DNA of 64,000 nucleotides from CBFDCQ01 sp965603355 (lineage in GTDB: Bacteria > Hydrogenedentota > CAZGCA01 > CBFDCQ01). Positions 15,686 to 24,928 of the stretch are shown here, piece after piece. The stretch lies in contig CBFDCQ010000001.1 in assembly GCA_965603355.1 (NCBI GenBank), positions 1 through 64,000 of the forward strand, in the 5' to 3' direction. A program made the position numbers and the translations under genes. The first letter of the stretch is position 1; each line of letters starts with the position of its first letter. The notes under the pieces are model-generated. The model was not told where the DNA came from. It made no database searches and saw only the letters and a program-made list of their open reading frames with translations.

Positions 15686-17590
15686 ATGAGCAGAAACGAG
15701 AGATTCGGATCATGCGCTTTGTGGAGGAGAGCAGTTCTTCTGTTGATTCTGATCACTCTGATCGGCGCCGTACCAGGAGAATGCGGCACGGAATCCGATG
15801 AGAGCTACCGCATGTGGCAGAAGGTTGAGATCACGCTGAACGCCGAAAAGAGTTACGAGAATCCGTACAAGGATGTCGAAGTCTGGGTGGATCTCGAGGG
15901 CGTGATGTTCAGTAAGCGGTGTTACGGATTCTGGGACGGCGATAATGTGTTCCGCGTCCGAATTCTGGCAGTTGGCCCCGGAATATGGAGCTGGAAGAGC
16001 GGCTCCAACCAGTCCGATCCCGGCTTGAACGGCAAGACGGGGAGTTTTATAGCCGGACCCTGGTCCGACGCCGATAAGAAAGCTAACCCGTGCCGTAGGG
16101 GAATGGTCAAAGCGTCAGCAAACGGGCATGCGTTCGAGTATGCCGACGGGACGCCGTACTTCCTTCTCGGGGATACTTGGTGGCCGACCGGAACGTTCCG
16201 GTACAGGTGGTACGAGGATGACAAGGACCGGCCGATCGGCCCCAAAGCGGGCTTCAAGGACTTCGTTAAGTTTCGGAAGAATCAGGGGTACAACTGTATC
16301 GCCATGGTCGCCGCGCTGCCGAACTGGGCCAATGACGATAAACCAGACGAGATGGAGACGCCCGACGGTACGGAACTGCGTCAGGCGTGGCACCAGATTG
16401 GCACGGATAGCGCCAAGGATATGCACGACGAACAGGGTAACCGCGCGTTTCTCTTTCCGGGGAAGGTGCCCGGCTATGAGAAGTATTTCCCGGATGTCGA
16501 GCGTATCAACCCGGCCTACTTTCAGAATCTCGACAAGAAGATCGACTACTTGAACGCGCACGGATTCATTCCGTTCATCGAAGTGGCCCGCCGCGATATA
16601 GGCCCCGCGTGGAAGAAGTACTATCCATGGCCGGAATCCTACACGCGCTATATCCAGTACATATGGAGCCGGTACCAGGCCAACATCTGCCTATTCAGCC
16701 CGATACATTTCGATTGGGACGGGTCGCTCGCGGCAGAACACTGGAACCTGGCGGCCAACGCCGTTACCGAGAAGTACGGGTCTCCTCCTTTCGGGACTCT
16801 GGCCAGCTGCAATCCCACCGGCACGTCGATTGAGAACTTCGGACATGTTGACAAAGCGAAGTGGATTGGCTTCCATCAGATCGGCAACTTCCATCGCAAA
16901 CTCGGTCACGGCCACAGGAGCTATCCGCTTCTAACGGACATCTTCAACGCGTCGCCGCCTATACCCGGCATTAACGGCGAACCGTACTACGATGGGCAGC
17001 ACGACACGGTCGCCGGTTCATCCACGGCGGCGCTCTACGCTCGCTCCGCAATGTATGGCAGCGTTCTGTCAGGAGGACTTGGCGGCCACATTTACGGCGC
17101 CGGCAAAGAGGGCGAGGAGGGTGGAGCCATGTGGGCCGGCAACGTGGAGGAAGCCGCTAATAACAAGATTTGGGACGGAATAAAGTGGGAATCAGGAGAT
17201 CAATTACGGCACTTGCGGACCTTCGTCATGTCCGAAGGACGCCGATATCGAAATCTCGTTCCGAAGGTGGAACTGTTGTCGCCGAACAAATCCGGAGACG
17301 ACAACGATTGGATGCAGTGGGCTTACTGTTCCCGCACTGCGAAAAAGGACCTCTTCCTGCTGTACTTCGAAAAAGGTTGCAACAAGGCGACCGTGTCCGG
17401 GGCCGCACCGAACGGCAAGTACCGCGCCCGCTGGTTTGACCCGCGCTCTGCCGCCTGGAGCGATGTGGGCAATGGCACATTGACCGCCGATGCAACAGGG
17501 AAGATCGCTTTGCCGAATTTCCCCGGCGGTTCAGCGAAGTCCGAAACCGACTGGGGTATCAAACTCACTCGCCAGGTTGCAGGCAACTGA
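15686..17590 (+). CDS. Secreted DUF5060/DUF4038 glycoside hydrolase (GH140-like)
   Basis: A 634-residue protein. It has a signal peptide (about 1-34) and a DUF5060 beta-sandwich (about 40-135). A DUF4038 catalytic TIM barrel opens with FEYADGTPYFLLGDTWW and contains LFSPIHFDWDG and the IGFHQIGNFHRK strand. A C-terminal beta domain with a collagen-binding-like KVELLSPN start follows. Related barrels cleave plant cell wall side chains such as apiose from rhamnogalacturonan II; here the substrate is unproven. The start at 15686 has GAAAGGAG upstream and begins 1 nt after the lipoprotein stop. It presumably supplies sugars to the neighbouring dehydrogenases and dehydratase. Confidence 0.85.
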   Translation: MSRNERFGSCALWRRAVLLLILITLIGAVPGECGTESDESYRMWQKVEITLNAEKSYENPYKDVEVWVDLEGVMFSKRCYGFWDGDNVFRVRILAVGPGIWSWKSGSNQSDPGLNGKTGSFIAGPWSDADKKANPCRRGMVKASANGHAFEYADGTPYFLLGDTWWPTGTFRYRWYEDDKDRPIGPKAGFKDFVKFRKNQGYNCIAMVAALPNWANDDKPDEMETPDGTELRQAWHQIGTDSAKDMHDEQGNRAFLFPGKVPGYEKYFPDVERINPAYFQNLDKKIDYLNAHGFIPFIEVARRDIGPAWKKYYPWPESYTRYIQYIWSRYQANICLFSPIHFDWDGSLAAEHWNLAANAVTEKYGSPPFGTLASCNPTGTSIENFGHVDKAKWIGFHQIGNFHRKLGHGHRSYPLLTDIFNASPPIPGINGEPYYDGQHDTVAGSSTAALYARSAMYGSVLSGGLGGHIYGAGKEGEEGGAMWAGNVEEAANNKIWDGIKWESGDQLRHLRTFVMSEGRRYRNLVPKVELLSPNKSGDDNDWMQWAYCSRTAKKDLFLLYFEKGCNKATVSGAAPNGKYRARWFDPRSAAWSDVGNGTLTADATGKIALPNFPGGSAKSETDWGIKLTRQVAGN

Positions 17591-17637
17591 TCTGATGACG
17601 ACATAAACGCGGCATTTGACGAAAGGAAGAACGGGCC

Positions 17638-18687
17638 ATGGGTAAGATGACAGGTCTTGTGCTCCCGGGTAACAGCACGGTGGAGTATCGCGAGTACGAC
17701 ATTCCCGAGCCGGGCACGGGCCAGGCGCTCGTGAAGATGAAAGCGTCAACCATCTGTGGCAGCGACATACGCGCCATATACCGCGAGCACCTAGGCAAAG
17801 GACCCGAGGCGTATCAGGGGGTGATCGCCGGGCACGAGCCGTGCGGCCAGATCGAGAGGGTCGGACCGGGATGCAAGCGCTTCAAGGAAGGCGATCGAGC
17901 AATCATCTACCACATCTCGGGCTGCGGCGTGTGTCATGACTGCCGCATTGGGTACCAGATCAGTTGCACCGGCCCGCAGCGCGCTGCGTACGGCTGGCAG
18001 CGCGACGGCGGCATGGCCGAATACTGCCTGGTGGAGGAAACCGACCTCGTCGCTCTACCCGACGAGCTGAGCTACGTTGACGGTGCGTGCGTTGCGTGCG
18101 GCTTCGGCACTTGCTACGAGGCGATTAAGCGGATCGGCGTCTCGGGCGACGACATAGCGCTAGTCGTGGGTCTCGGCCCGATGGGTTTGGCGGCGCTGAT
18201 GGTTGCTCGCGCACGCGGGGCGACCAGGCTAATCGGAGTGGAGGTTGTGGACGAACGTATCGAGCTGGCAAAAAGGCTCGGAGCGGCCGATGTCATCATC
18301 AAGGCTGACGACAACGCTCTCGCCAGGATCAAAGAAGCCACCGACGGCAAAGGCGCTGAGGTTTCCATAGACTGCTCGGGAAATCCCGACGGCCGGCTGC
18401 TGGCGATCCAGGGCACGCGCCCGTGGGGACGATGCGCGTTCGTAGGGGAGGGGAGCACCGTCGCGTTCGAGCCGAGCCCTACCATCATCCACAACCAGAT
18501 CACGATCTACGGTGCCTGGGTGACAAGTCTGGGCAATATGGAGGACCTCGTCGAACGGATGGTGCGCTGGGATCTGCACCCCGAGACGACCGTCACGCAC
18601 ACGTTCCTGCTGGAGAAAGCCGCCGAAGCCTACAGCGTGATGAACGAGGGCAAGTGCGGCAAAGTCGCCGTCGTCTGGGAAGACTGA
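17638..18687 (+). CDS. Zinc-dependent alcohol dehydrogenase (sorbitol/idonate dehydrogenase-like)
   Basis: A 349-residue MDR enzyme. The catalytic zinc site includes C40 (TICGSD) and H66-E67 (GHEPCG). The structural zinc lobe is C96-x2-C99-x2-C102-x7-C110. The Rossmann signature is VVGLGPMGLAAL, near residue 175. It has no export signal, so it works in the cytoplasm, oxidising a polyol or sugar acid with NAD(P). It ends the sugar operon, 47 nt after the glycosidase gene, and is the only cytoplasmic enzyme of that set. The precise substrate (idonate, sorbitol, galactitol and others) cannot be chosen from sequence. Confidence 0.9.
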   Translation: MGKMTGLVLPGNSTVEYREYDIPEPGTGQALVKMKASTICGSDIRAIYREHLGKGPEAYQGVIAGHEPCGQIERVGPGCKRFKEGDRAIIYHISGCGVCHDCRIGYQISCTGPQRAAYGWQRDGGMAEYCLVEETDLVALPDELSYVDGACVACGFGTCYEAIKRIGVSGDDIALVVGLGPMGLAALMVARARGATRLIGVEVVDERIELAKRLGAADVIIKADDNALARIKEATDGKGAEVSIDCSGNPDGRLLAIQGTRPWGRCAFVGEGSTVAFEPSPTIIHNQITIYGAWVTSLGNMEDLVERMVRWDLHPETTVTHTFLLEKAAEAYSVMNEGKCGKVAVVWED

Positions 18688-18799
18688 ACTGCGGCAAAGC
18701 GCAGACTTAGCCGGTTCCCGCACCTCCGCAATTGAAGATTTGGCCCACTCTTCTTCCGCTTCGATACAGGCCGCCACACGAGTAGTGCCAAGAAAGCTG

Positions 18800-18828
18800 T
18801 TGCATTAAGGCGCAAGGTGGTGTATAAT
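18800..18828 (+). promoter_or_regulatory. Promoter of the fmdB-argD-argF unit
   Basis: TTGCAT (18800-18805), 17-nt spacer, TATAAT (18823-18828). The leader to the ATG at 18947 is about 110 nt. I saw no strong hairpin or arginine-type box in it. Confidence 0.65.
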
Positions 18829-18946
18829 ATGTACTTGCGGTAGATGGGCCCAGCACTCTGTAAGAAGTTGATGGAGCGGAAGCGTGAGGTTGTTGAAGAG
18901 ACGGGGCAACGCGCTGCTACATTCTCAATCTCAAGGTTAGACAAAA

Positions 18947-19228
18947 ATGCCTACTTACGAGTATGAATGCCAGGAATGTGGCAAGGTTTTCGAGAAAGTC
19001 CACGGGATGACGCAAAAACCGCGCGTCAAGTGCCCGAAGTGTGGTGGCAAGACGAAGAAACTTATCGGCACGGGTGCCGGTATAATCTTCAAAGGGGAAG
19101 GGTTTTACGCTACGGACTATCGCAGCAAGGAGTACAAGGAGGCGGAGAAAAAGGAGGCGGCGCCAGACAAGAAGGTTAGCTCAGAGAAGAAAGATAAGGG
19201 GAAATCGGAAACAAAGAAGGACGATTGA
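18947..19228 (+). CDS. FmdB-type zinc ribbon protein
   Basis: A 93-residue protein. The N-terminal CxxC zinc ribbon has Cys at 8, 11, 29 and 32 and the family opening MPTYEYECQECG. The C-terminal third (about 58-93) is a lysine/glutamate tail likely to be disordered. FmdB-family proteins are called regulatory, but their role is poorly defined. It leads a short operon, 22 nt before argD. Confidence 0.9.
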   Translation: MPTYEYECQECGKVFEKVHGMTQKPRVKCPKCGGKTKKLIGTGAGIIFKGEGFYATDYRSKEYKEAEKKEAAPDKKVSSEKKDKGKSETKKDD

Positions 19229-19250
19229 ACTAAAAGCGGGGGATTTTTCA

Positions 19251-20456
19251 GTGGAACAAGGCAATACTAATGAGATCAAGAAACTTAGCGACATGTACCT
19301 AATGAACACGTACGGAGAGCGGAAGCTTGCGCTTGTGAGAGGTTCGGGCGGCAGGGTATGGGACGCCGACGGTGTCGAGTACGTGGACTTTTTCTGTGGA
19401 ATAGCGGTCAACAACCTCGGCCACTGTCATCCGTCGGTCGTCAGGGCGATTCAGCACCAGGCGGAAACGCTGATCCACGTTTCGAACCTGTACTACATCG
19501 AACCGCAGGCGCGGCTTGCCGCGTTGCTGGCAGAACATTGTTTCGCGAAGAGGTGGTTCTTCTGCAACAGCGGTTCCGAAGCGAACGAAGCGGCAATAAA
19601 ACTCGTGCGCAGGTATTGGAGCGAGAAGGGCGAGCGTAGACCCGAGATTATCGCAATGGACAACTCGTTCCACGGCCGGAGCATCGCGACAGTAACGGCA
19701 ACCGGACAGCCAAAACACTGGAGAGGATTTGAGCCGCTTGCTCCCGGGTTCAGGCATGCTCCGTTCGACGATGTGGCTACGCTCGAGAGATTTGTGAACG
19801 ATAGAACCGGCGGCATCATGCTCGAACCTATCCAGGGTGAGGGAGGCGTGAACGTACCCTCACCGAGCTATCTGGAACGGGTTAGGGCGCTGTGCAACGC
19901 GCGCAAGCTCCTCCTCATTTTTGACGAGATTCAGACCGGCCTCGGACGCGCGGGCAAGCTGTTCGCTTACGAGCATTTCAACGTGACGCCGGACATCATC
20001 ACTGTGGCAAAATCACTTGGAGGTGGTGTCCCGATAGGCGCCATGGGTGCGACCGACGAGGTGGCCCAGGGTTTCGCCCCGAGCTCTCACGCGTCAACGT
20101 TCGGCGGCAACCCGCTGGCGACTGCGGCCGCAGAAGCTTACATAAGAGCGTTGCTCGAGGACGGCATCCTCGAAAGGTCGAACGAGCTCGCGGACCTGTT
20201 CATGTCGGAACTGCAGACGCTCGCCGGTCGTTACCCCAGCATTACGGGCGTTCGGGGTAAAGGATTAATGATCGGTGTCGAGCTGGATTTTGCGGCAAAG
20301 GAGATGGTCGAGCGGTTCCTCGAACAACGGATCATAGTCGGTTCCGCCGGTCAGCATGTGCTCCGACTCTACCCGGCGCTGAACGTTCCGGAAGATGACA
20401 TTAGACTGGTTGTGAGTACGTTCGACCGGCTGCTGAAAGAGCGGCAAGATGGTTAA
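19251..20456 (+). CDS. argD: Acetylornithine aminotransferase
   Basis: A 401-residue class III PLP aminotransferase. It shows SGSEANEAAIK (107-117), the FDEIQTG segment with D225 that contacts the pyridine nitrogen, and the PLP lysine K254 in VAKSLGGG. The length and the following argF gene support acetylornithine aminotransferase, which turns N-acetylglutamate semialdehyde into N-acetylornithine in arginine synthesis. Class III enzymes overlap in sequence, so ornithine or GABA specificity is a lesser possibility. The start is GTG. The stop overlaps argF by 8 nt, so the two are translationally coupled. Confidence 0.92.
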   Translation: MEQGNTNEIKKLSDMYLMNTYGERKLALVRGSGGRVWDADGVEYVDFFCGIAVNNLGHCHPSVVRAIQHQAETLIHVSNLYYIEPQARLAALLAEHCFAKRWFFCNSGSEANEAAIKLVRRYWSEKGERRPEIIAMDNSFHGRSIATVTATGQPKHWRGFEPLAPGFRHAPFDDVATLERFVNDRTGGIMLEPIQGEGGVNVPSPSYLERVRALCNARKLLLIFDEIQTGLGRAGKLFAYEHFNVTPDIITVAKSLGGGVPIGAMGATDEVAQGFAPSSHASTFGGNPLATAAAEAYIRALLEDGILERSNELADLFMSELQTLAGRYPSITGVRGKGLMIGVELDFAAKEMVERFLEQRIIVGSAGQHVLRLYPALNVPEDDIRLVVSTFDRLLKERQDG

Positions 20457-21417
20457 AGACTTCATCTCGATCGCTGACCTTTCCAAACAGGAGATGGAAA
20501 ACATCTTCGCCTCAGCATCGGAGCTTAAGGAAAGGCTCGCCCGACGTGTGAGCCACAAAGTCCTGGACGGACAGACACTCGCGCTCATCTTTGAGAAGCC
20601 GAGCCTGCGTACGAGAGTCACTTTCGAGACCGGTATGTTTCAGCTCGGCGGGAGCTCCGTTCACCTCAGCCCGGAACATATTCAGTTGGGCGTCAGGGAG
20701 TCCGTTGCGGACACCGCACGCAACCTCGAACGGTGGGTGAACGGAATCGTAGCGAGAACGTTCGCGCACGAGACGGTGATCGAACTCGCTCAGAACTCGC
20801 GCAAACCAGTGATTAACGCGCTGACGGATAAGCTGCATCCGTGCCAGATTATGGCGGACCTCCTGACAGTAAAGGAGAAGCTCGGCAGGGTGGAGGATTT
20901 CACCCTGGCGTTTGTCGGCGACGGAAACAACGTGGCGAATTCGTGGCTTAACGCAGCGACGAAATTGGCTTTCTCACTGCGCATCGCCACTCCGCCCGGA
21001 TACGAGCCGGATAAGGAGCTCCTGGACCAGGTGAACCTCGCTGCAAGCGACCGGGTCGCTTTAACGAATGACGCGGTGGAGGCTGTAACGGGCGCGGACG
21101 TTGTCTACACCGACGTCTGGGCGAGTATGGGACAGGAGGATGAGGCGGAGGCGAGGAAAAAGTCCTTCAAGGGCTTCCAGGTGAACAACGGCCTTATGAG
21201 CAGCGCTAAGCCTGACGCGTTGGTGATGCACTGTCTGCCGGCGCATCGAGACGAGGAGATAACGTCGGCGGTACTGGACGGACCCGGCTCCGTTGTCCAC
21301 GACCAGGCTGAGAACAGGTTGCACGTTCAGAAAGCGATCCTGATCGCTTTGATGCGCAAGAAGGGACAGAAACGGCAGGCACCGCCGGTCATGACTCTGC
21401 GAGAACAAGACGTCTGA
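20449..21417 (+). CDS. argF: Ornithine carbamoyltransferase
   Basis: A 322-residue enzyme joining carbamoyl phosphate to ornithine to make citrulline. The carbamoyl-phosphate loop is SLRTR (52-56; the family is usually STRTR), followed by HPCQ (130-133), the ornithine-binding DVWASMGQE (222-230) and HCLPAHR (261-267). All are typical of OTCase rather than aspartate transcarbamylase. It follows argD with an 8-nt overlap. Other arg genes are not in the window. Confidence 0.95.
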   Translation: MVKDFISIADLSKQEMENIFASASELKERLARRVSHKVLDGQTLALIFEKPSLRTRVTFETGMFQLGGSSVHLSPEHIQLGVRESVADTARNLERWVNGIVARTFAHETVIELAQNSRKPVINALTDKLHPCQIMADLLTVKEKLGRVEDFTLAFVGDGNNVANSWLNAATKLAFSLRIATPPGYEPDKELLDQVNLAASDRVALTNDAVEAVTGADVVYTDVWASMGQEDEAEARKKSFKGFQVNNGLMSSAKPDALVMHCLPAHRDEEITSAVLDGPGSVVHDQAENRLHVQKAILIALMRKKGQKRQAPPVMTLREQDV

Positions 21418-21431
21418 GGAGGGAGCGTACT

Positions 21432-24314
21432 CTACTCTGCCGATGTTGCGTTCTTATTCAGCGAAGCGCGGATCAACCTGCAGAGGTCTGCAACACGTTC
21501 GGAACGACCACCCAGTTTGACGTAGGACTCGTAGCACGCTAGCGCTTCCTCATCCTGTTCCAACTGCTGGTGGTAGATGTCGCCGAGCGTGGCGTAGAGT
21601 TCAGTCTGTTTCGGGGCATAGTGGATCGCCTCGGTCAACACTCTGACGGCTCTGGCAACGCGTCCCGCACGGAGGTAGTACTCCGCCTGCGCCAGAGCTA
21701 TTTCCCTGATGTGAAACTGCGCGGTCCGGTCGTTCGGGTCGATGGCAAGAGCTTCCTTGAACAGGGCGGCAGGGTCGCCCATACCGGCAGTGGCTCCGTA
21801 ATAGCCAATCTGCCCCTCGAGATCCTTAATGTGAGCGCGATAGCGGCGATCGAGCCGCTTCGTCGCTTCCTGAACGGAAGGGTTCGTCATACCTGGAAAC
21901 ACCACTATGCCCGCCGGGTTCTCGTAGAACCGCATCAACTCGCTAAGCGAAGCGTCAACGGTGCTGGCGTACACCTCTTTTGGTGCGACAAACTCAGCCC
22001 ACGGACGGTCGTCGGTCATGATCGAAGCGCCGCGCGAATAGGCGTCCACTTGATCTTTGGACATGAAGAAGCTGACCAGGAGTTCCTCAATGTCCCCGAG
22101 CTCGACCCGAGCCAGCTCCTGCTGGACGCTCTGCGGCGCGATCCGTCGCTGCAGAAGCCGATAGTTGACCAGGAGAGGTTGGTCGGAGCCTATCATGAAC
22201 ACGTCGGCGTTGATGAACCACATGCAGCACTCCGGGAAGGACTCGTAGAAAGTCCGAACGAGCGAACGGACTACGTCGGGGTTCAGGCTGTGCAGCGGTA
22301 TCCACTGCGACACGATACCGCCCGGCGCGAGGTGGTCCAGACAGAGTTGATAGTACTCGCGCGTGTAGAACGTCGAGACGCCCGAGAGGGCCAACGGCAT
22401 GGGAGAGAACGTGATGATGTCGTAGCGGTTTTTCGTTGTCAGGAGAAAGTTGCGACCGTCGTCCACGGTCACGTTGAGCCTGGGATCATTGGCAACATCG
22501 AGGTTGTCCACGGCAAAGAAATCTGAGTTTTCCACTACGTCCGGCGAAATTTCGACGGCGTCGATCCGCTCAATGACGTCAAACTGAGAAAGCGTTCCCG
22601 CGGTAACGCCCGTGCCGTAGCAGATATACAGAACGGTTTTGGGGTGGCGGTCGAAAAGCATCGGGAGGATACCTTCCATACGATACAGCTTGACGCCCCT
22701 GTGAATGGAGGCGCAAGCAGGGCTGGCGTTGATCCAGAGCGTCCGGTCCGAGCCGGGCACGTGTCGGGTCGGCTCGGAAATGACAACCGTACCCTCGACA
22801 CCTTCGCGATACAGGATCATGTTCTCGTCCTTCGGCAGGAAGGACATGTTCAGCGTGCGGGCCATATCGGCGGGTCGAGTCTGCAGGCTGAGGGCCAACA
22901 GCAGTGTGACCGCCACCGCCAGAACGCCTCGGCCGATAAGGCGGCGTGTCGGACAGATGAGAATGAGCAAGATTCCGAGACCGAAAATGATCGATGCCAC
23001 CAGCTCGATGCCTCGATGCGTACCCAGCACGCCGATCAGGATGAATCCGGCAACCAGCGAGCCCGCCACGCCGCCAAAGGTGTTGGCGCCGTAAAGCCGA
23101 CCGACTCTCCGCCCCAGCTCCGGTCGACCGCCCGCTACGATCTTGACCGCAATCGGAAACGTCATGCCAAACAGGAACGTCGGGACGAACAGCACGGCGA
23201 ACGCGAGGATGAACTTGATCGCGATGAGATTGGTCCATTCGTAGTCATAGTGTCTCTTGAAGAAGTCGAGAATCGGCGGTAGCCACGTGTAGACGGTTAA
23301 CATGAGAATGCAGGCAACACCGATCAGTGCTTCGACCGTGCCGAACAACGACACCAGATGACGCCGCCGATCGACCACGCGCGACGCGTACATGCTCCCC
23401 AGAGCGAGTCCGCACAGGAATGTCGTCAGCATCGTGGTAAACGCGTAAGTCGTGCCGAGAAAGACTATCGTTAACGTTCTGAACCAGAGCACTTCAAGCG
23501 CAAGTGCGCAGAAACCTGACACGGCGAACGCCACCGTAACAAGTCCCGTCACCCGCCCCGAATATCGCGTACCGGCAGCAGCAGAGACGAGTTCCGCCTT
23601 GTCAACCTGGACTTGTCGGCGTCCGGATGCCTTGCCGGCAGAAGCTCTCGCCAGTGCGACGGCGCCTAGTCCGACAGCCAAACTCGCGGTCGCGCCGATC
23701 AGGGTCGTACCGCTGAATCCGAAACGCGGCAGCAGAACAAAGCCCGCCAGAAAACAGCCGAAAACAGCCCCGAACGTATTGACGGTATACAGCGAGCCGA
23801 TTCGGAGGCCTAGCACCTTCTGTTCGGACACCACCGCCCGTGACAAGAGTGGCAGCGTCGCGCCCATCAGCGATACAGGCAGGATTAGAAGAATGAATGA
23901 CAGCACCCCGCGTAAGCCGATACCGACTCCCCGAGAGATCGAAAGGGCGCTGATGAGCGTGACAAGCAACGATTCCCCAACGCGCAGCAGCAGCAGAAAC
24001 AGCAGACCGTAGACGCCTATAGCGAGCTGGCAGATCGCGTAGAGCATAAGCGGACGGTTCGTACGGTCCGCCACACGCCCTCCCAGGAAGCTGCCGATGC
24101 CCATGCCGGCAAAGTAAACCGCAAGAACCGTGCTGACGGCGTACGCCGTCGTGCCAAAGAGCAGAACGAGTTTGCGCGTCCAGACGACTTCATAGAGCAA
24201 ACCGCAGGCGCCGGATACCAGGAAGAAGAGCAACACGGACGTCAGCGCTGCCGCGCCCGACACGCGGGCGGGACGGGATAGAACGGATTGTCGCGCGGAA
24301 TCAGTAGCGCTCAT
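21432..24314 (-). CDS. Membrane-bound spermidine-synthase-like protein with TPR tail
   Basis: A 960-residue protein in three parts. The first (about 25-480) is a pair of MFS-like membrane bundles with some 13-14 helices. The second (about 500-760) is a Rossmann methyltransferase/spermidine-synthase fold (CYGTGVTAGTLSQF, then VEISPDVV). The third is a C-terminal TPR stretch (about 870-945). In active aminopropyltransferases an Asp-containing motif follows the YDxI strand; here it reads TFSPMPLALSG, so polyamine synthesis is doubtful. A promoter at 24388-24417 gives a transcript start near 24381, inside any longer reading, fixing the ATG at 24314. It converges on argF with 14 nt between. Confidence 0.85.
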   Translation of the reverse strand: MSATDSARQSVLSRPARVSGAAALTSVLLFFLVSGACGLLYEVVWTRKLVLLFGTTAYAVSTVLAVYFAGMGIGSFLGGRVADRTNRPLMLYAICQLAIGVYGLLFLLLLRVGESLLVTLISALSISRGVGIGLRGVLSFILLILPVSLMGATLPLLSRAVVSEQKVLGLRIGSLYTVNTFGAVFGCFLAGFVLLPRFGFSGTTLIGATASLAVGLGAVALARASAGKASGRRQVQVDKAELVSAAAGTRYSGRVTGLVTVAFAVSGFCALALEVLWFRTLTIVFLGTTYAFTTMLTTFLCGLALGSMYASRVVDRRRHLVSLFGTVEALIGVACILMLTVYTWLPPILDFFKRHYDYEWTNLIAIKFILAFAVLFVPTFLFGMTFPIAVKIVAGGRPELGRRVGRLYGANTFGGVAGSLVAGFILIGVLGTHRGIELVASIIFGLGILLILICPTRRLIGRGVLAVAVTLLLALSLQTRPADMARTLNMSFLPKDENMILYREGVEGTVVISEPTRHVPGSDRTLWINASPACASIHRGVKLYRMEGILPMLFDRHPKTVLYICYGTGVTAGTLSQFDVIERIDAVEISPDVVENSDFFAVDNLDVANDPRLNVTVDDGRNFLLTTKNRYDIITFSPMPLALSGVSTFYTREYYQLCLDHLAPGGIVSQWIPLHSLNPDVVRSLVRTFYESFPECCMWFINADVFMIGSDQPLLVNYRLLQRRIAPQSVQQELARVELGDIEELLVSFFMSKDQVDAYSRGASIMTDDRPWAEFVAPKEVYASTVDASLSELMRFYENPAGIVVFPGMTNPSVQEATKRLDRRYRAHIKDLEGQIGYYGATAGMGDPAALFKEALAIDPNDRTAQFHIREIALAQAEYYLRAGRVARAVRVLTEAIHYAPKQTELYATLGDIYHQQLEQDEEALACYESYVKLGGRSERVADLCRLIRASLNKNATSAE

Positions 24315-24387
24315 GCAATACCCTTTACCCCCGTCGTTCGATGCACCGTTCGTCGACGCATCGAGGAAGAACACGGCTGGAACCGAC

Positions 24388-24417
24388 ATTATAGCCCGTG
24401 CGTCGCCGATGCGTCAA
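24388..24417 (-). promoter_or_regulatory. Promoter of the spermidine-synthase-like gene
   Basis: Minus strand TTGACG (24417-24412), 18-nt spacer, perfect TATAAT (24393-24388). Confidence 0.65.
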
Positions 24418-24497
24418 GGGCGGGAGCGTTCTCCAGGAAGGGTGTCATTCTGAGTTCGCCCGTGCAGGCGTGACTGATGAACAATCTCAAGGGGGGG

Positions 24498-24575
24498 GTA
24501 GGGCAGGCATCCTGCCCGCCATTCGCTCATATCCGCCAGCCTGAGTTCCGTCGGGCAAGATGCCCGACCTACCTG
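24498..24575. repeat. Two palindromic repeat units (cluster B)
   Basis: Unit 1: GTAGGGCAGG start, stem GGCAGG (24502-24507), loop CAT, CCTGCC (24511-24516). Unit 2: TCGGGCA (24551-24557), AGA, TGCCCGA (24561-24567), then CCTACC. Unit 2 is identical over its stem and flank to the unit at 5312-5334. Confidence 0.85.
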
Positions 24576-24832
24576 ATATTTCAGCGTGCAAGGCGCAGGC
24601 GCCGTGGAGGAGGGCGGGCCTCTCACTCAAGAACACAGGGTGGAGGACGACCCTGCTCCTGCGGGACCGTGCCATCGCGGAAACCGCACCCTATGCTCGA
24701 GCGTTGCGGCGTCAAACCCACCTTGCTAGACTTTACATGAGTATACGTCTATAAGTAACGTTATTATAAGCACTTAAGGAGCGTATCACTACGACGCGGG
24801 CCGTGTTGCACAGTCTGAACATCATTTTTGTC

Positions 24833-24861
24833 TTGACAGAACCCGGAAAATAGTATAGAAT
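24833..24861 (+). promoter_or_regulatory. Promoter of the membrane protein/regulator operon
   Basis: TTGACA (24833-24838), 17-nt spacer, TAGAAT (24856-24861). The transcript would begin near 24868, about 60 nt before the ATG at 24929. Confidence 0.75.
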
Positions 24862-24928
24862 ACTCTGCACAACAGAGCTCTCTGCAAGAAGGAATTGGGC
24901 GCATTTGCATTTAGAAAGGATTCAAGCC

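Larger units (their letters stand above)
24315..24928. other. Divergent intergenic region
   Basis: This 614-nt spacer has promoters at both ends, two palindromic repeat units, and an AT-rich patch near 24735-24780 with an 8-bp palindrome (TAACGTTA). I see no credible gene between them. Confidence 0.7.

Noticed and set aside
18630..18944. 104-codon minus-strand frame in the spacer before the fmdB-like gene
   Set aside because: No ribosome site, half of it antisense to the alcohol dehydrogenase gene, and it covers the strong plus-strand promoter.
21570..22526. 318-codon plus-strand frame
   Set aside because: Complement of the spermidine-synthase-like gene; no domain or ribosome site.
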